Assembly: GCA_964509425.1 (NCBI GenBank)
Contig: CAZDWZ010000013.1
Location: 76,062-140,061, forward strand
Origin: CAZDWZ01 sp964509425
Lineage (GTDB): Bacteria > Bdellovibrionota_C > UBA2361 > SZUA-149 > CAZDWZ01
Direction: 5' to 3'
DNA: 64,000 bases
Below, one piece after another: positions 16,504-24,757 of this stretch. The number at the start of each line of letters is the position of its first letter. Within the stretch, counting starts at the first letter, position 1. The position numbers and the translations under genes were made by a program. Under the pieces are notes generated by a model. It made no database searches, had not been told where the DNA came from, and saw nothing but the letters and a program-made list of their open reading frames with translations.

Positions 16504-17369
16504 GGCTTCGCCCTCCTTTTCTTAGCCGAGGAAATTCGTTTGGCTTTCGGCTTCTCCGGCTCCTTGACGGATTTCCCTTCGATGAGACTGAACGAACCGA
16601 AAACGGCCTTCATCCCTCCTGGCCGGTTTGCCAGATTGGTGTTGATATCCTGGTCGTAGCGGGCGAGGTATCTCCGGACTTCCTCGTGCCACTTTGCACC
16701 CTGTTCGACGAACCACGCGCGGATCTGCTGCTCCTGCTCGGGACTAATGTTGTCGAAGTAAGTTCTAATATGGTGATTCGGAATCGGCGGCCGGTCGAAG
16801 AGATTCTCCGTCACCGACTCGATCAAGCACGCTTGGTCCTCACCGAGGAGCTTCAGCCCTTCGACGATATTCTCGTCGAGGGAGGGGACTGAGTTCGTTA
16901 GTTTGACCCAACCCTCGGAATCGCGTTCCGCAACCTTTGCCCGCTCGAGTTCAAATAACACTGTGTAAGGATTGAGGTCACTGCTGATCGACGCGACGAG
17001 AGTTCGGAAATCTCCGTCCTTTCCTTCGAGATACAGACGCTTGGGTTTTCCGGCTGGAGTAAGGAACCTCGAGTCGAATGTCCATTGTCCGACGATGCGC
17101 GTAACAACGTCGAAAGTCTGAGGTTCTTCGGGCACCGTGTCGAGGCGTTGAATATCCTTTCGCTGCAAGCCGGTCATTGCGCTGACTTTGCTCGTCGTGA
17201 TCGACACCTGCCGACGCTTCAAGTCCTCGGACGCTGCCTCGACGAAGGCGTGTTTCAGGAGTTCGATAACCTCCCGAATCTTTATCCCCCGGCTGATGCA
17301 CAGAGTGGCGATTGGTTTGAGGAGGTTCTTTGTCGCCGAAAGGAGTATTTTCCGGTTCTTCCCGATCAT
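16500..17369 (-). CDS. DUF6502-like cytoplasmic protein
   Basis: 289 residues from the ATG at 17369; an in-frame start at 17510 is poorer. N-terminal helix-turn-helix-like region: LLSATKNLLKPIATLCISRGI, REVIELLKHAFVEAA, and ISTSKVSAMTGLQRKDIQRL (read as ITTSKVSAMTGLQRKDI). This matches DUF6502, proteins with a winged-helix-like N-terminus of unknown role. The C-terminus is very basic (KAKRISSAKKRRAKP), suggesting nucleic-acid contact. Coupled to the downstream lipoprotein through an ATGA overlap. Confidence 0.72.
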   Translation of the reverse strand: MIGKNRKILLSATKNLLKPIATLCISRGIKIREVIELLKHAFVEAASEDLKRRQVSITTSKVSAMTGLQRKDIQRLDTVPEEPQTFDVVTRIVGQWTFDSRFLTPAGKPKRLYLEGKDGDFRTLVASISSDLNPYTVLFELERAKVAERDSEGWVKLTNSVPSLDENIVEGLKLLGEDQACLIESVTENLFDRPPIPNHHIRTYFDNISPEQEQQIRAWFVEQGAKWHEEVRRYLARYDQDINTNLANRPGGMKAVFGSFSLIEGKSVKEPEKPKAKRISSAKKRRAKP

Positions 17370-17599
17370 GCCTGAAGTTTCGTTGTGTTTACTCTCCGGG
17401 CACCCGCTCTGCTGAGCATTTCGGGCCGCGGAGCAAAGAGAGTGAGCATTTTGCCGACGATTGGGAGAAAGGACAAGTTTCTCTAATAAAAACAGGGCCT
17501 CGCACAGCACTCTACTCCCTGTGTGAAATCATAGCCGAAAATCACTTCCGAAGTAACAACTCGGCTGTTCGAACTTTAACTTAACAGAAAGGTCAGTTT

Positions 17600-17851
17600 A
17601 TGAAAGTTAACCTACTAAAACTATTGTTTTTCTCTCTTGCGGTCGCATCTCTCTCAGCCTGTTCCGTGTTTCGCTCGACGGGCGAGGCGGTCGAAAGTGT
17701 CGGTGAAGGGGTAGGTGACGCCGCCGTGGGAACCGGCCGTGCTATCGGCGACGCCGGGGTCGCCATCGGAGAGGGCGCAGGGGATATCATCGAAGGAACA
17801 GGCGAAGCGGTTCAACGGGGTGCAAACCGGGTCGAGCGAAAAGGCTACTAA
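17600..17851 (+). CDS. Small Gly-rich lipoprotein (entericidin-like)
   Basis: 83 residues. Lipobox SLSAC at Cys21. The mature part is a repetitive Gly/Ala/Val series with period about four to seven (GEGVGDAAVGTGRAIGDAGVAIGEGAGD), reminiscent of Gly-zipper or amphipathic-helix lipoproteins. Ribosome site AAAGG before the ATG. First gene of the envelope-protein island; no RTGAY-N4-RTCA site lies upstream of it. Followed by a perfect hairpin. Confidence 0.75.
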   Translation: MKVNLLKLLFFSLAVASLSACSVFRSTGEAVESVGEGVGDAAVGTGRAIGDAGVAIGEGAGDIIEGTGEAVQRGANRVERKGY

Positions 17852-17876
17852 GTTCCGGCTACTCCCATTGGCCGAA

Positions 17877-17906
17877 CGAGGTAACAGGCGGTCGCCTGTT
17901 ACCTCG
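17877..17906. terminator. Perfect 14-bp hairpin
   Basis: CGAGGTAACAGGCG (17877-17890) is followed by its exact complement at 17893-17906 with a two-base centre. It lies 25 bases after the small lipoprotein stop and before the convergent gene ending at 17993. It has no T run, so it could be a terminator or a transcript-stabilising structure. Confidence 0.7.
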
Positions 17907-17992
17907 TCGCCAGGGGGGGGCGCGGAATGGGATCGTGGAGTTCCGCGCGTAGGGTTTTGAGCAATCAAATTCTGGTAAAGACTGGGAAAAGG

Positions 17993-18589
17993 CTAGAAGC
18001 TGTAGCCCATCTCGAAGAAGAACTCGCCCCGAATGGGGTCCGCTACTACCCGGCTGTTGTTTCCGATTGAGACAGTAGGGGCAAAGCGTCTCAGGGGATC
18101 AATACCGACCGAGATCTTTCGTTCCGACTTCTGCCCCAAGGTGGAAGTCGGACCCTCAGCAGCTCCCGAAGTAGAGAAAGTCAAAAGCTGCCTGGACTTA
18201 CGAAGGCCAGTTTTTACCTCTTTGTAGACCGGCGAGAGCGGGGATTCCTTCATCAGGCGATCGAGCTGCCGTCCGAGGATCTTCCGGGTCGCTCGCTTTG
18301 CAGCAAGTTCCTTGTCCTCTTCTTCCATCGTGTCGTTCGGCATTAAAAAAACCGGGTCCCGATCAATGTCTTGGATCCAGGCTTCACTTTGGAGGTCTGA
18401 GCGGAAATCTTGGAGCGGTTCGGCCTTGAACGTCTGCAAGCGTCCGATCTTGCCGCAGCTTCCCGACCCGCAGACCGAGTCACCGAGCGTCTTTCTCAGA
18501 ACGGATGAAGATTGCGCTCCGGCGTTGTTTGTCGCCGCTAAGAGAAACCCGCAAAAAAGGAAAAACCAGTGTTTGAGCATAGTGTCCAT
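17993..18589 (-). CDS. Secreted protein of unknown function
   Basis: 198 residues. Signal peptide to about ANNAGAQ (residue ~26; actual text NNAGAQ). A CGSGSCGK motif follows, then a charged middle and a C-terminus RVVADPIRGEFFFEMGYSF ending in Phe with alternating aromatic residues. A terminal Phe after an amphipathic strand is typical of outer-membrane beta-barrel ends, but the protein is too short to claim a barrel. A second ATG at 18580 has a better ribosome site (GGATGG). A palindromic site at 18681-18694 lies 92 bases upstream. Confidence 0.65.
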   Translation of the reverse strand: MDTMLKHWFFLFCGFLLAATNNAGAQSSSVLRKTLGDSVCGSGSCGKIGRLQTFKAEPLQDFRSDLQSEAWIQDIDRDPVFLMPNDTMEEEDKELAAKRATRKILGRQLDRLMKESPLSPVYKEVKTGLRKSRQLLTFSTSGAAEGPTSTLGQKSERKISVGIDPLRRFAPTVSIGNNSRVVADPIRGEFFFEMGYSF

Positions 18590-18680
18590 CCAATCCGTAC
18601 CCGGCGGATGTGAGCATTGCTTAGTTATGCTCTCCTTACTCTAATTCGGCTCATATCCTTCGCTCCCTTGAGCACTTCCT

Positions 18681-18694
18681 GTGATCGCGATCAT
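18681..18694. promoter_or_regulatory. CRP/FNR-like palindrome 1
   Basis: GTGAT-CGCG-ATCAT, matching RTGAY-N4-RTCA. Intergenic, 92 bases upstream of the secreted-protein start at 18589 (-). One of six such sites in 18.7-25.3 kb. Confidence 0.7.
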
Positions 18695-18734
18695 GAAATT
18701 TTCGTGAAACGCCCAATTTTAGGGGCTAAAAGCG

Positions 18735-18786
18735 TTGTCGCAGCGTAGTCGCTCGCCGAAAGACGGCAAACGACTCGCTGCGACAA
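18735..18786 (-). terminator. Long hairpin after the PH-domain/lipoprotein operon
   Basis: TTGTCGCAGCG (18735-18745) pairs perfectly with CGCTGCGACAA (18776-18786); inside it AGTCG/CGACT and GCCG/CGGC also pair. On the reverse strand it is followed by CGCTTTTAG and lies 36 bases after the lipoprotein stop. Confidence 0.8.
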
Positions 18787-18822
18787 TAAAATATCTGAAT
18801 CCTTCGGCGGGCTGGATCAGCC

Positions 18823-19098
18823 CTAGAAGATGCCGTCAACCAGTGCTCCGACCGCCCGGAATGGCAGGGCGATAATGTTCCCAAGCACGTCGACGGTGCA
18901 TGAGAGAACCCCCGAGCATTCATTGCTCGATTCCTTTTCGACAGACTTGGTCTCTTCGTGGCGATATGAAGTTCGCCCCGTCTCGTCCGGCCCACTTGAT
19001 TCGACGGTTGAGGTCTCCGTTCGGCGGGATGAACACCCCGTTGCCGGAATGATTGTGCTTAAAGTCACCAGGCAGACCACTATCCACTTCTTTTTCAT
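18823..19098 (-). CDS. Small lipoprotein
   Basis: 91 residues. MKKKW start, lipobox PATGC (Cys22). A polar middle (RRTETSTVESSGPDETGR) is followed by ECSGVLSCTVDVLGN and a hydrophobic end, NIIALPFRAVGALVDGIF, that could form an amphipathic or membrane-associated helix. Its ATG overlaps the stop of the PH-domain gene (ATGA), so the two are coupled. Function unknown. Confidence 0.72.
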   Translation of the reverse strand: MKKKWIVVCLVTLSTIIPATGCSSRRTETSTVESSGPDETGRTSYRHEETKSVEKESSNECSGVLSCTVDVLGNIIALPFRAVGALVDGIF

Positions 19099-19817
19099 TG
19101 TTTCCTCCTCGTTAAAAAATTGTCGTGCTCATATTCCCTCTCCACCTCCACCCCGAGCTGCCGAGCGTGCAGAGGCTGGGTTGATTTGATGGCGGAGAGG
19201 AGAAAAGATCGGAGAGCTACCGCCTGTCGTCTCGGCAGGCCGGAGATGAGCTCGACTGCCTTCCCGTCGTAGTCCAGGAGGCAGACCGTGTAGAGCCGGA
19301 ACAGATTCTCGAGCGGGAGGCGACGAATCTCTACATCGCCGGCGCTCGCAAGCGGGAGCTCTTCACGGCTCCGAATCAACACCCCATCGATGAAGACGAG
19401 GCGATCGTCCTCGAGGAGGTACCGGAAAGCGAGAAAGGAAAGCATCTCGTGGAGGATCTTCAAGGCGATGCCGCACATGAGAAGAAACAGGAATCCGGTT
19501 AATGCCAGCAAGAACGTTTCGTCGAGCTTGGCGAATGTCGGCCTCCAAGTTTGTATGAGGGCGACGGCGCAGAGAAAAAACGCGAGCATCGCCCAAGCAC
19601 AGCGGAGCAGAATCAATCGCGGTGATTGTGGAAAGATCACTCGCAAATTGATGAGCGGCAAATCACTCGACGATTCGTCATCGGAAGTTTCTACGCCGAC
19701 TTCCGGTTCATCATCCGGGGGAACCCGGAGCCTGGACACGGGATCGGCGGCACCGGAGATTCCGGCGGCGAGCACGAGCACCGAGGTGTCTGGGAGATGA
19801 AACGAACTCAATATCAT
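19095..19817 (-). CDS. Membrane protein with PH-like (bPH2-type) C-terminal domain
   Basis: 240 residues. An acidic N-terminal tail (DDEPEVGVETSDDESSSD) is followed by two membrane helices (~67-88 and ~100-122). The next region, FRYLLEDDRLVFIDGVLIRSREELPLASAGDVEIRRLPLENLF (core RLVFIDGVLIRSREELPL), resembles the bacterial PH domain of YdbS/bPH2 proteins, where a strand-turn-strand pattern follows a double helix. Coupled to the downstream lipoprotein. The palindrome at 19914-19927 lies 97 bases upstream of the start. Confidence 0.65.
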   Translation of the reverse strand: MILSSFHLPDTSVLVLAAGISGAADPVSRLRVPPDDEPEVGVETSDDESSSDLPLINLRVIFPQSPRLILLRCAWAMLAFFLCAVALIQTWRPTFAKLDETFLLALTGFLFLLMCGIALKILHEMLSFLAFRYLLEDDRLVFIDGVLIRSREELPLASAGDVEIRRLPLENLFRLYTVCLLDYDGKAVELISGLPRRQAVALRSFLLSAIKSTQPLHARQLGVEVEREYEHDNFLTRRKQ

Positions 19818-19913
19818 TCGCGGACTCTTTTCTCATCAGAGAGATTTTTGAATTTAGGTGAACACGTTTCCGCGTTCCTTCATGCTTTTTACCAACCAGC
19901 GAACGGTTGAGGC

Positions 19914-19927
19914 ATGATCGCGGTCAA
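19914..19927. promoter_or_regulatory. CRP/FNR-like palindrome 2
   Basis: ATGAT-CGCG-GTCAA. Upstream of the PH-domain/lipoprotein operon (start 19817, -). It shares its CGCG centre with the site at 18681. Confidence 0.7.
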
Positions 19928-20022
19928 GGCAGTGCTCGAGGCGGCCGACTGCTGAGGCACAGAACTCTCTCAGACACAGGGCTGCCTCGGTGAGAGAGTC
20001 GCAGGAGTTTCCGTATGCGGAA

Positions 20023-20454
20023 CTATTTTGACGGGATCGGTAGATCCGGCTCGTTTACCTTTTTCTCGAGCACGGTGACTCGATCCTTTAATATCTCCAC
20101 CTCGCGCTTGAGATTCAGGATCTCCTGCTCTTTTGCTTCCGGTGAAGCGGGTTCCCGTTTTTCGACAGTTGCCTCCGCCGTGGGCTTTCCTTTGGGAAGA
20201 TCAGGAGGCTCGAGTCGGTCCCAAAGGACTTTCTCTCCTTGCACAATTGGAGCGCCGTCTTTCGCTTTTCCATCGCTGCTCCCTGCAGTGCCCGATTCCG
20301 GGGCTGCGTGAGCAGCTTGCTGGGCGAGGATCGGTGTCGCGACCAACGTCAGGCAAAGCGCGAAGAGAAAAGATCCGGCCTTCCCAGAGCCTTCTCTCTC
20401 ACTGCGAGAAGCAGGGGGCGTCTGGAGAAGGGCGCGTTCGAGGTGCGTTACCAT
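20023..20454 (-). CDS. Secreted protein with C-terminal coiled coil
   Basis: 143 residues from the ATG at 20454, behind AAAGGAGC. A long N-region (~28 residues) precedes the hydrophobic core FLFALCLTLVATPILAQQA, an AQ-A signal cleavage site. The mature protein is polar, with a leucine-heptad stretch at the end: AKEQEILNLKREVEILKDRVTVLEKKVNE. Probably periplasmic and oligomeric. It diverges from the 44-aa membrane peptide gene; two palindromes lie between them. Confidence 0.68.
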   Translation of the reverse strand: MVTHLERALLQTPPASRSEREGSGKAGSFLFALCLTLVATPILAQQAAHAAPESGTAGSSDGKAKDGAPIVQGEKVLWDRLEPPDLPKGKPTAEATVEKREPASPEAKEQEILNLKREVEILKDRVTVLEKKVNEPDLPIPSK

Positions 20455-20536
20455 GTTGAGCTCCTTTGGGGACAACCCGATTCTCTCTCCTTCTCAGCTG
20501 TTTGAAAAGACCGGCGGTCGAAATATGGGCCTGGGT

Positions 20537-20550
20537 ATGACTCAAGTCAT
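20537..20550. promoter_or_regulatory. CRP/FNR-like palindrome 3
   Basis: ATGAC-TCAA-GTCAT, a perfect inverted repeat that extends one base each side (T/A). In the divergent space between genes starting at 20454 (-) and 20648 (+). Confidence 0.75.
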
Positions 20551-20561
20551 ACGCGACGTTC

Positions 20562-20575
20562 ATGACTCGAATCAT
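20562..20575. promoter_or_regulatory. CRP/FNR-like palindrome 4
   Basis: ATGAC-TCGA-ATCAT, 25 bases from site 3 (start to start), so two dimers would bind about 2.4 helical turns apart. A TATGTT -10-like word lies at 20612-20617. Confidence 0.72.
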
Positions 20576-20647
20576 GGCGATTGTAGAGCGCTCTCGCTTA
20601 CATTTGTCGCGTATGTTGATTCGGATGGACCGAACGGGAGAAATGTC

Positions 20648-20782
20648 ATGTTTCAGCTTCAAAATTTGAAAAATGAAGAGGGGCGTATCGGCTACCTCGT
20701 GCTTTGGTTGATGGGCGCACCGGTTTCGCTACTGCTCATCCTCTGGGTGATCTTCGGGAACAACCTGATTGGTGCTGGATAG
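20648..20782 (+). CDS. 44-aa single-span membrane peptide
   Basis: From the ATG at 20648 with GGGAGAA just upstream; the same frame is open from 20453 but has no comparable ribosome site there. After a polar start (MFQLQNLKNEEGRI) there is one hydrophobic span, GYLVLWLMGAPVSLLLILWV, ending NLIGAG. The GYLxxWxxGxPxxxLLxxW pattern is widespread in tiny bacterial membrane proteins of unknown role, often near stress genes. Confidence 0.7.
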   Translation: MFQLQNLKNEEGRIGYLVLWLMGAPVSLLLILWVIFGNNLIGAG

Positions 20783-20843
20783 GCCCTTGGGCGAATCGGC
20801 CCCATCCTTTCACCCGTAAATGAACTCTTTCGCCGCTCCCTGA

Positions 20844-22589
20844 TTGCTGAGAGATAGCTTTATTCTCTCTTCAACCAGGTGGGCGGCGAGTCTTTTGATC
20901 AACATCCAAAAATTTAAACAAACTCTTCGTCACCTCCGGGTGATCATCCTCCCTCTGTTCACCCGCTCTCCGGAGCGGCGGAATGCGCTCCAATTCTCCG
21001 CGATGCTCCTCCTTCTCTCGGCCCTGATCGCCGGAGTTCAGGTCCTGATGAGCTACGCGAATCGAGATATGATGACTGCGCTCGCGGATCGAAAGGGAAT
21101 TGAGTTCTCAGCTCATCTGACCCGCTACCTTGGTGCTATCGCGCTCGCTATTCCGATCGGGGTTTTCTACCGTTATATCGAAGAGCGATTTGCGCTTCTG
21201 TGGCGAGAGTGGATGACGAACCATCTTTTGAAGCGCTACTTTTTCCGCCGTGCGTATTATTACCTGCGCGCTGACGAAGCGCTCGATAACCCGGACCAGC
21301 GTATTGTTGAGGATGTAAAAAACTTCACCGCGACGACACTGTCGCTTTCGCTCATCACGCTAAACGCAACCGTGACGCTATTCGCCTTCCTCGGTGTGTT
21401 GTGGTCGATCTCTTGGACGCTGGTCGGAGTTCTGATGGCGTACGCTATCGCCGGAACGGTCCTTACGGCTCTCATTGGTCACCGCCTCATCGGAATTCAC
21501 TATCATCAATACCAACGGGAAGCCGACCTTCGTTACGGCCTTGTTCGTGTAAGAGACAATGCTGAGTCCATTGCATTCTTTCGTGGTGAGCCGCGAGAGC
21601 GGCTGGAGCTCATGCAGCGTCTGGGACTTCTGGTTTCAAATACGAGAGATCTCATCAGCTGGAACAGGAATCTCGCATTTTTCACTTCGGGATATAACTA
21701 CATCGCGCTCGTCGTGCCGCTCATCGTCGTTGCTCCCTTGTATATGAATAAGCAGATCGAGTTCGGTGTTGTGTCGCAGGCGACCGGAGCCTTTGCTCAA
21801 GTGCTCGCGGCGGTCTCGCTCATCATCGTTCAATTCGAACGTCTGAGCGCCTACGCCGCCGGGGTCGCCCGGCTGGGTTCGCTTTGGGATGCAATCTCCG
21901 GTGATGATCCCGAAGAAGACGACGACCCGGAGATCAATATTGAAGAAGGGACGAGTCTGGTTCTTGAAGAGCTGAGCGTTCGTCCCCCTAAGTCGGAACG
22001 CGAGCTGGTGCGGGAGCTCTCGCTGAAGCTTCCGATTGGAAAGGGGCTCCTTATTATGGGGCCGAGTGGGAGCGGAAAGAGTTCGCTGCTGAGAGCGATC
22101 GCGGGATTATGGAGCACAGGCGATGGGAGCATTCAGCGGCCTCAGTTAAAGCAGATGATGTTCCTCCCGCAGAAGCCGTATCTCATTCAGGGCTCGCTGC
22201 GGGCGAACATGCTCTATCCGGCCCGCGATGCGGAAGTTCCTGAGACGGAGCTGAAAGAAGCATTTCACAAGGTAAATCTGGATAGTCTCGTCGAGCGGGT
22301 GAGCGGTGATTTTACTACAACCTTGGATTGGTCGAATATTCTTTCACTCGGAGAGCAACAGCGGCTTTCGTTCGCACGCATTCTTCTCGCGAAGCCGAAG
22401 CTCGTTTTTCTTGATGAGGCATCGAGTGCCCTCGATGAGGAGAACGAGGCGCACCTCTATGAGCAGTTGAAGAGCTTGAACTGTTCCTACGTAAGCGTCG
22501 GACATCGCTCGACCTTGAAGAAGTTCCACGATTTCCTCCTCAGCGGGGAAGGTGACGGAGCCTGGAAACTTTCCAAGTCTGATAAATAA
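20844..22589 (+). CDS. ABC transporter, SbmA/YddA-like (fused permease and ATPase)
   Basis: 581 residues from a TTG at 20844; another TTG at 20894 is possible, so the start is uncertain. N-terminal ABC_membrane_2-type domain with about six helices (~45-350), including the family stretch LLWREWMTNHLLKRYFFRRAYYYL (core EWMTNHLLKRYF) and NPDQRIVEDVKNF. C-terminal ATPase: Walker A MGPSGSGKSSLL, signature LSLGEQQRLSFARIL (Ser-Leu-Gly instead of Ser-Gly-Gly), Walker B LVFLDEASSALD and switch His VGHRST. Relatives move peptides or coenzyme-like molecules across the inner membrane; the substrate here is unknown. A terminator follows. Confidence 0.88.
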   Translation: MLRDSFILSSTRWAASLLINIQKFKQTLRHLRVIILPLFTRSPERRNALQFSAMLLLLSALIAGVQVLMSYANRDMMTALADRKGIEFSAHLTRYLGAIALAIPIGVFYRYIEERFALLWREWMTNHLLKRYFFRRAYYYLRADEALDNPDQRIVEDVKNFTATTLSLSLITLNATVTLFAFLGVLWSISWTLVGVLMAYAIAGTVLTALIGHRLIGIHYHQYQREADLRYGLVRVRDNAESIAFFRGEPRERLELMQRLGLLVSNTRDLISWNRNLAFFTSGYNYIALVVPLIVVAPLYMNKQIEFGVVSQATGAFAQVLAAVSLIIVQFERLSAYAAGVARLGSLWDAISGDDPEEDDDPEINIEEGTSLVLEELSVRPPKSERELVRELSLKLPIGKGLLIMGPSGSGKSSLLRAIAGLWSTGDGSIQRPQLKQMMFLPQKPYLIQGSLRANMLYPARDAEVPETELKEAFHKVNLDSLVERVSGDFTTTLDWSNILSLGEQQRLSFARILLAKPKLVFLDEASSALDEENEAHLYEQLKSLNCSYVSVGHRSTLKKFHDFLLSGEGDGAWKLSKSDK

Positions 22590-22592
22590 AAA

Positions 22593-22640
22593 GAGCCCCT
22601 CAAACTGTCGAACCTTTCGGTTCTCGAGTTTGAGAGGCTC
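22593..22640. terminator. Hairpin between convergent ABC-transporter and BON genes
   Basis: GAGCCCCTCAAACT (22593-22606) pairs with AGTTTGAGAGGCTC (22627-22640) with one mismatch, and GAACC/GGTTC pair inside the loop. It starts four bases after the ABC stop codon and sits 26 bases from the BON gene stop. Confidence 0.88.
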
Positions 22641-22665
22641 GGGATGGCGGATCCCTACGAGAGAG

Positions 22666-23466
22666 CTACTTCATATTTACCGCCAGGCGATTATCAACCG
22701 ACTTTACGCCGGCGACTTCGCCCACTTCTTGAGCAATCATGCTTCGCTGCTGAGCATTTCGCGAATAACCCTCGAGAGTAACCACCCCGTTCGTCGTGGT
22801 TACGTTCACGTCGCTTCCTGGGAAATCGTCGGTGAACATCAAGAGCGAACGAACTTTGGTGCTAATCCAGCCGTCGTTCATCGCCGTGGCCATGTCCTTC
22901 GATTCGCCAAGGCGAGCTCGTGCGGCAGACTCGGTTTTTGACACTGTGATGTTATTATTAACGGTGCGCACACCGGAGGTCTGATACGCGAGCTGCTCCG
23001 CTGTTTTCTTTTCCTTTTCCGACTCGACGTTTCCGGACAAAGTCACAGCGTTTGCCTTCGTGTCGACCTTGATCGCCATTCCATGCGTATCCCGATTCGA
23101 AAGAAGGCGAGATTTCACTGCGGCCGTAACTGTTGCGTCGGTGACCTTCTGGCTGAAGCTCGATCGAGTCTTCATCTTCAGGTTTTCATCAACTTCAATC
23201 TTGTTCGTCACCGTCTTTACACCGTCCGATGCCTTCGCGACGTCTTCGGCGAATTCCCGTTCAACCATCGTTGGGACTGAACCTTTGAGCGTCACGTCGC
23301 CGCCTTTTACGTCGACGGAAATGTCGCTCGAATCAAGCGCCGTGTTAAATGCATACGCTCCCGAGATTCTCCCTTGAATCCATTCATCCGAATACGGCTC
23401 TCCCGGTGCGGCAAAAGCCGGAGCGGAGAACAATAACGTCGTTAGTAGCAGTGCTTTTAGTTTCAT
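22666..23466 (-). CDS. Secreted protein with three BON domains (OsmY-like)
   Basis: 266 residues from the ATG at 23466; the frame extends upstream without a start signal. Signal peptide to SAPAFA-AP. Three BON domains follow, at about 35-95 (DVKGGDVTLKGSVPTMVER), 105-175 (DTKANAVTLSGNVESEKEK) and 195-265 (TTNGVVTLEGYSRNAQQR). E. coli OsmY has two BON domains and is induced by osmotic stress; BON domains bind phospholipid surfaces in the periplasm. It lies 41 bases after the upstream lipoprotein and is probably co-transcribed. Confidence 0.88.
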   Translation of the reverse strand: MKLKALLLTTLLFSAPAFAAPGEPYSDEWIQGRISGAYAFNTALDSSDISVDVKGGDVTLKGSVPTMVEREFAEDVAKASDGVKTVTNKIEVDENLKMKTRSSFSQKVTDATVTAAVKSRLLSNRDTHGMAIKVDTKANAVTLSGNVESEKEKKTAEQLAYQTSGVRTVNNNITVSKTESAARARLGESKDMATAMNDGWISTKVRSLLMFTDDFPGSDVNVTTTNGVVTLEGYSRNAQQRSMIAQEVGEVAGVKSVDNRLAVNMK

Positions 23467-23507
23467 ATGGTTTTTCTCCATCCTTGTGTTGTTACAGAAC
23501 CTTGGTC

Positions 23508-24053
23508 CTACTGAATAATAATGGCAGCCTGCGCTTGTGCTCCCATACCGCCGGCGCATGAGAAGGCGACGGTGTCGTCACTTGCGGTGGCTGCAATCGA
23601 AACCGTGCCCGCCGGAACCGTTGAATCCACCGTGAGAGTGAGCTCAGCGTCCGCGTCTCCCGAAGGGTTATCCGCGTCGAACAGATCGGAACGTCCAAAC
23701 GTAAATCTCAGGAACGAAGATCCGTCAGGGCAGACGAGCTCTTGGTCGGGGTTCACGTCATTGTCATCGATCGGGCGTTGAATTTCAGCAGTTCCCGCGC
23801 GGAACCGAAGTTGTGGCGGAAGTGCGACAACCACTTGAATGTCATCTCCTTCGTCAAACAGATCGCTCGACGAGAAAGAAAACTTGGTGCTGAGAATCGA
23901 GGCTTGAGTCACGTTGATGACGCTCGGATTCCCCGAGACCTCGACCACGACCGCGTTTGTGCCGATATCATCATCTTCATCGCTGCCGCCGCAGCCAGCG
24001 ACAAGGGGAAGAGCGAGAAGCAAACTGCCAGTGATTAGAGAAAGTCGTTTCAT
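23508..24053 (-). CDS. Lipoprotein, unknown function
   Basis: 181 residues from the ATG at 24053; upstream codons in frame do not resemble a signal. Lipobox LPLVAGC (Cys ~20) then GGSDEDDDIG. The rest looks like one immunoglobulin-type sandwich: VVEVSGNPSVINVTQASIL, KFSFSSSDLFDEGDDIQVVV, AELTLTVDSTVPAGTVSIAA. Function unknown. Followed by the BON gene. Confidence 0.75.
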   Translation of the reverse strand: MKRLSLITGSLLLALPLVAGCGGSDEDDDIGTNAVVVEVSGNPSVINVTQASILSTKFSFSSSDLFDEGDDIQVVVALPPQLRFRAGTAEIQRPIDDNDVNPDQELVCPDGSSFLRFTFGRSDLFDADNPSGDADAELTLTVDSTVPAGTVSIAATASDDTVAFSCAGGMGAQAQAAIIIQ

Positions 24054-24101
24054 AATTGCCCTAGTGTGAGTTGGTGAAGTTGTAATGACGTTGACGTGAA
24101 A

Positions 24102-24133
24102 CGAGGGCGGGAGATTGTGCACTCCCGCCCTCG
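24102..24133 (-). terminator. Perfect 12-bp hairpin
   Basis: CGAGGGCGGGAG (24102-24113) and CTCCCGCCCTCG (24122-24133) with an 8-base loop. It lies 23 bases past the stop of the DUF1328 gene on the reverse strand and separates it from the lipoprotein/BON unit. Confidence 0.82.
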
Positions 24134-24156
24134 GAAGGGGATTCGTTATTGTGTTT

Positions 24157-24327
24157 CTATGCAACCGGCGGCCGGAATCTTGGCGCGATCAGCGAAATGA
24201 GAAACAAAATTACGAATATGAAGAACAACGCCTTGGCGATACCAGTGGCTGTTCCGGCGATTCCACCGAAGCCAAACAACGCCGCGACAATTGCGATAAC
24301 GAGAAATGTGACTGCCCAATTTAACAT
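24157..24327 (-). CDS. DUF1328 (YtjA-like) small membrane protein
   Basis: 56 residues read from the ATG at 24325-24327: MLNWAVTFLVIAIVAALFGF, then GGIAGTATGIAKALFFIFVI and a FLISLIAPR end. Two membrane helices flank the GGIAGTATGIAK loop, the hallmark of the UPF0391/DUF1328 family, widespread small proteins linked to membrane or biofilm stress. It follows the DUF883 gene by 30 bases and is probably in the same transcript. Confidence 0.93.
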   Translation of the reverse strand: MLNWAVTFLVIAIVAALFGFGGIAGTATGIAKALFFIFVILFLISLIAPRFRPPVA

Positions 24328-24357
24328 GATGTTTTCTCCTGATTCTTTTTTTTGTGA

Positions 24358-24627
24358 TTACCGTCGTAAAAAATATCCGAGGACAAAACCTGCGCAGGCG
24401 CCGCAAAGCATCGCTTTCATCGGCTCGTTCTGAACGTGCTTACGCACTTCTGACGCGCCTCTTTCGCCGACGCCTCGTAAATGCTCGTACGCGTCTCCTC
24501 CCATTCGGCGGACGTCTTCAGTTACTTGCTCCGTTCGGTCGGAGATGGTTTGACCCAGGTTTTGCAAACCGCTTTTTACGGCTTCGCCTTCTGACCTGAG
24601 ATTTGATTCTATCGTTCGAGCTTGCAT
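24358..24627 (-). CDS. DUF883 (YqjD/ElaB-like) membrane-anchored protein
   Basis: 89 residues. A long amphipathic helical region (GLQNLGQTISDRTEQVTED, RRMGGDAYEHLRGVGER) is followed by the family end, EPMKAMLCGACAGFVLGYFLRR: a C-terminal membrane anchor with a GxxxG-like glycine pattern. In E. coli YqjD anchors ribosomes to the inner membrane in stationary phase; that role is family knowledge only. A palindrome lies 57 bases upstream. Confidence 0.87.
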   Translation of the reverse strand: MQARTIESNLRSEGEAVKSGLQNLGQTISDRTEQVTEDVRRMGGDAYEHLRGVGERGASEVRKHVQNEPMKAMLCGACAGFVLGYFLRR

Positions 24628-24683
24628 GAGAATGTCCTCCGTTTCGTTGGAGGCAATCGTAGAGCCAAATCTCAGGCAAAAGT

Positions 24684-24697
24684 ATGACCTCGGTCAG
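24684..24697. promoter_or_regulatory. CRP/FNR-like palindrome 5
   Basis: ATGAC-CTCG-GTCAG, upstream of the DUF883-DUF1328 pair (start 24627, -). Confidence 0.7.
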
Positions 24698-24757
24698 CCA
24701 TAAAAATATGGAGTGATTCTGGGAAGAAGGAGAACGAGGAGATGTGCGGCGGAGGTC

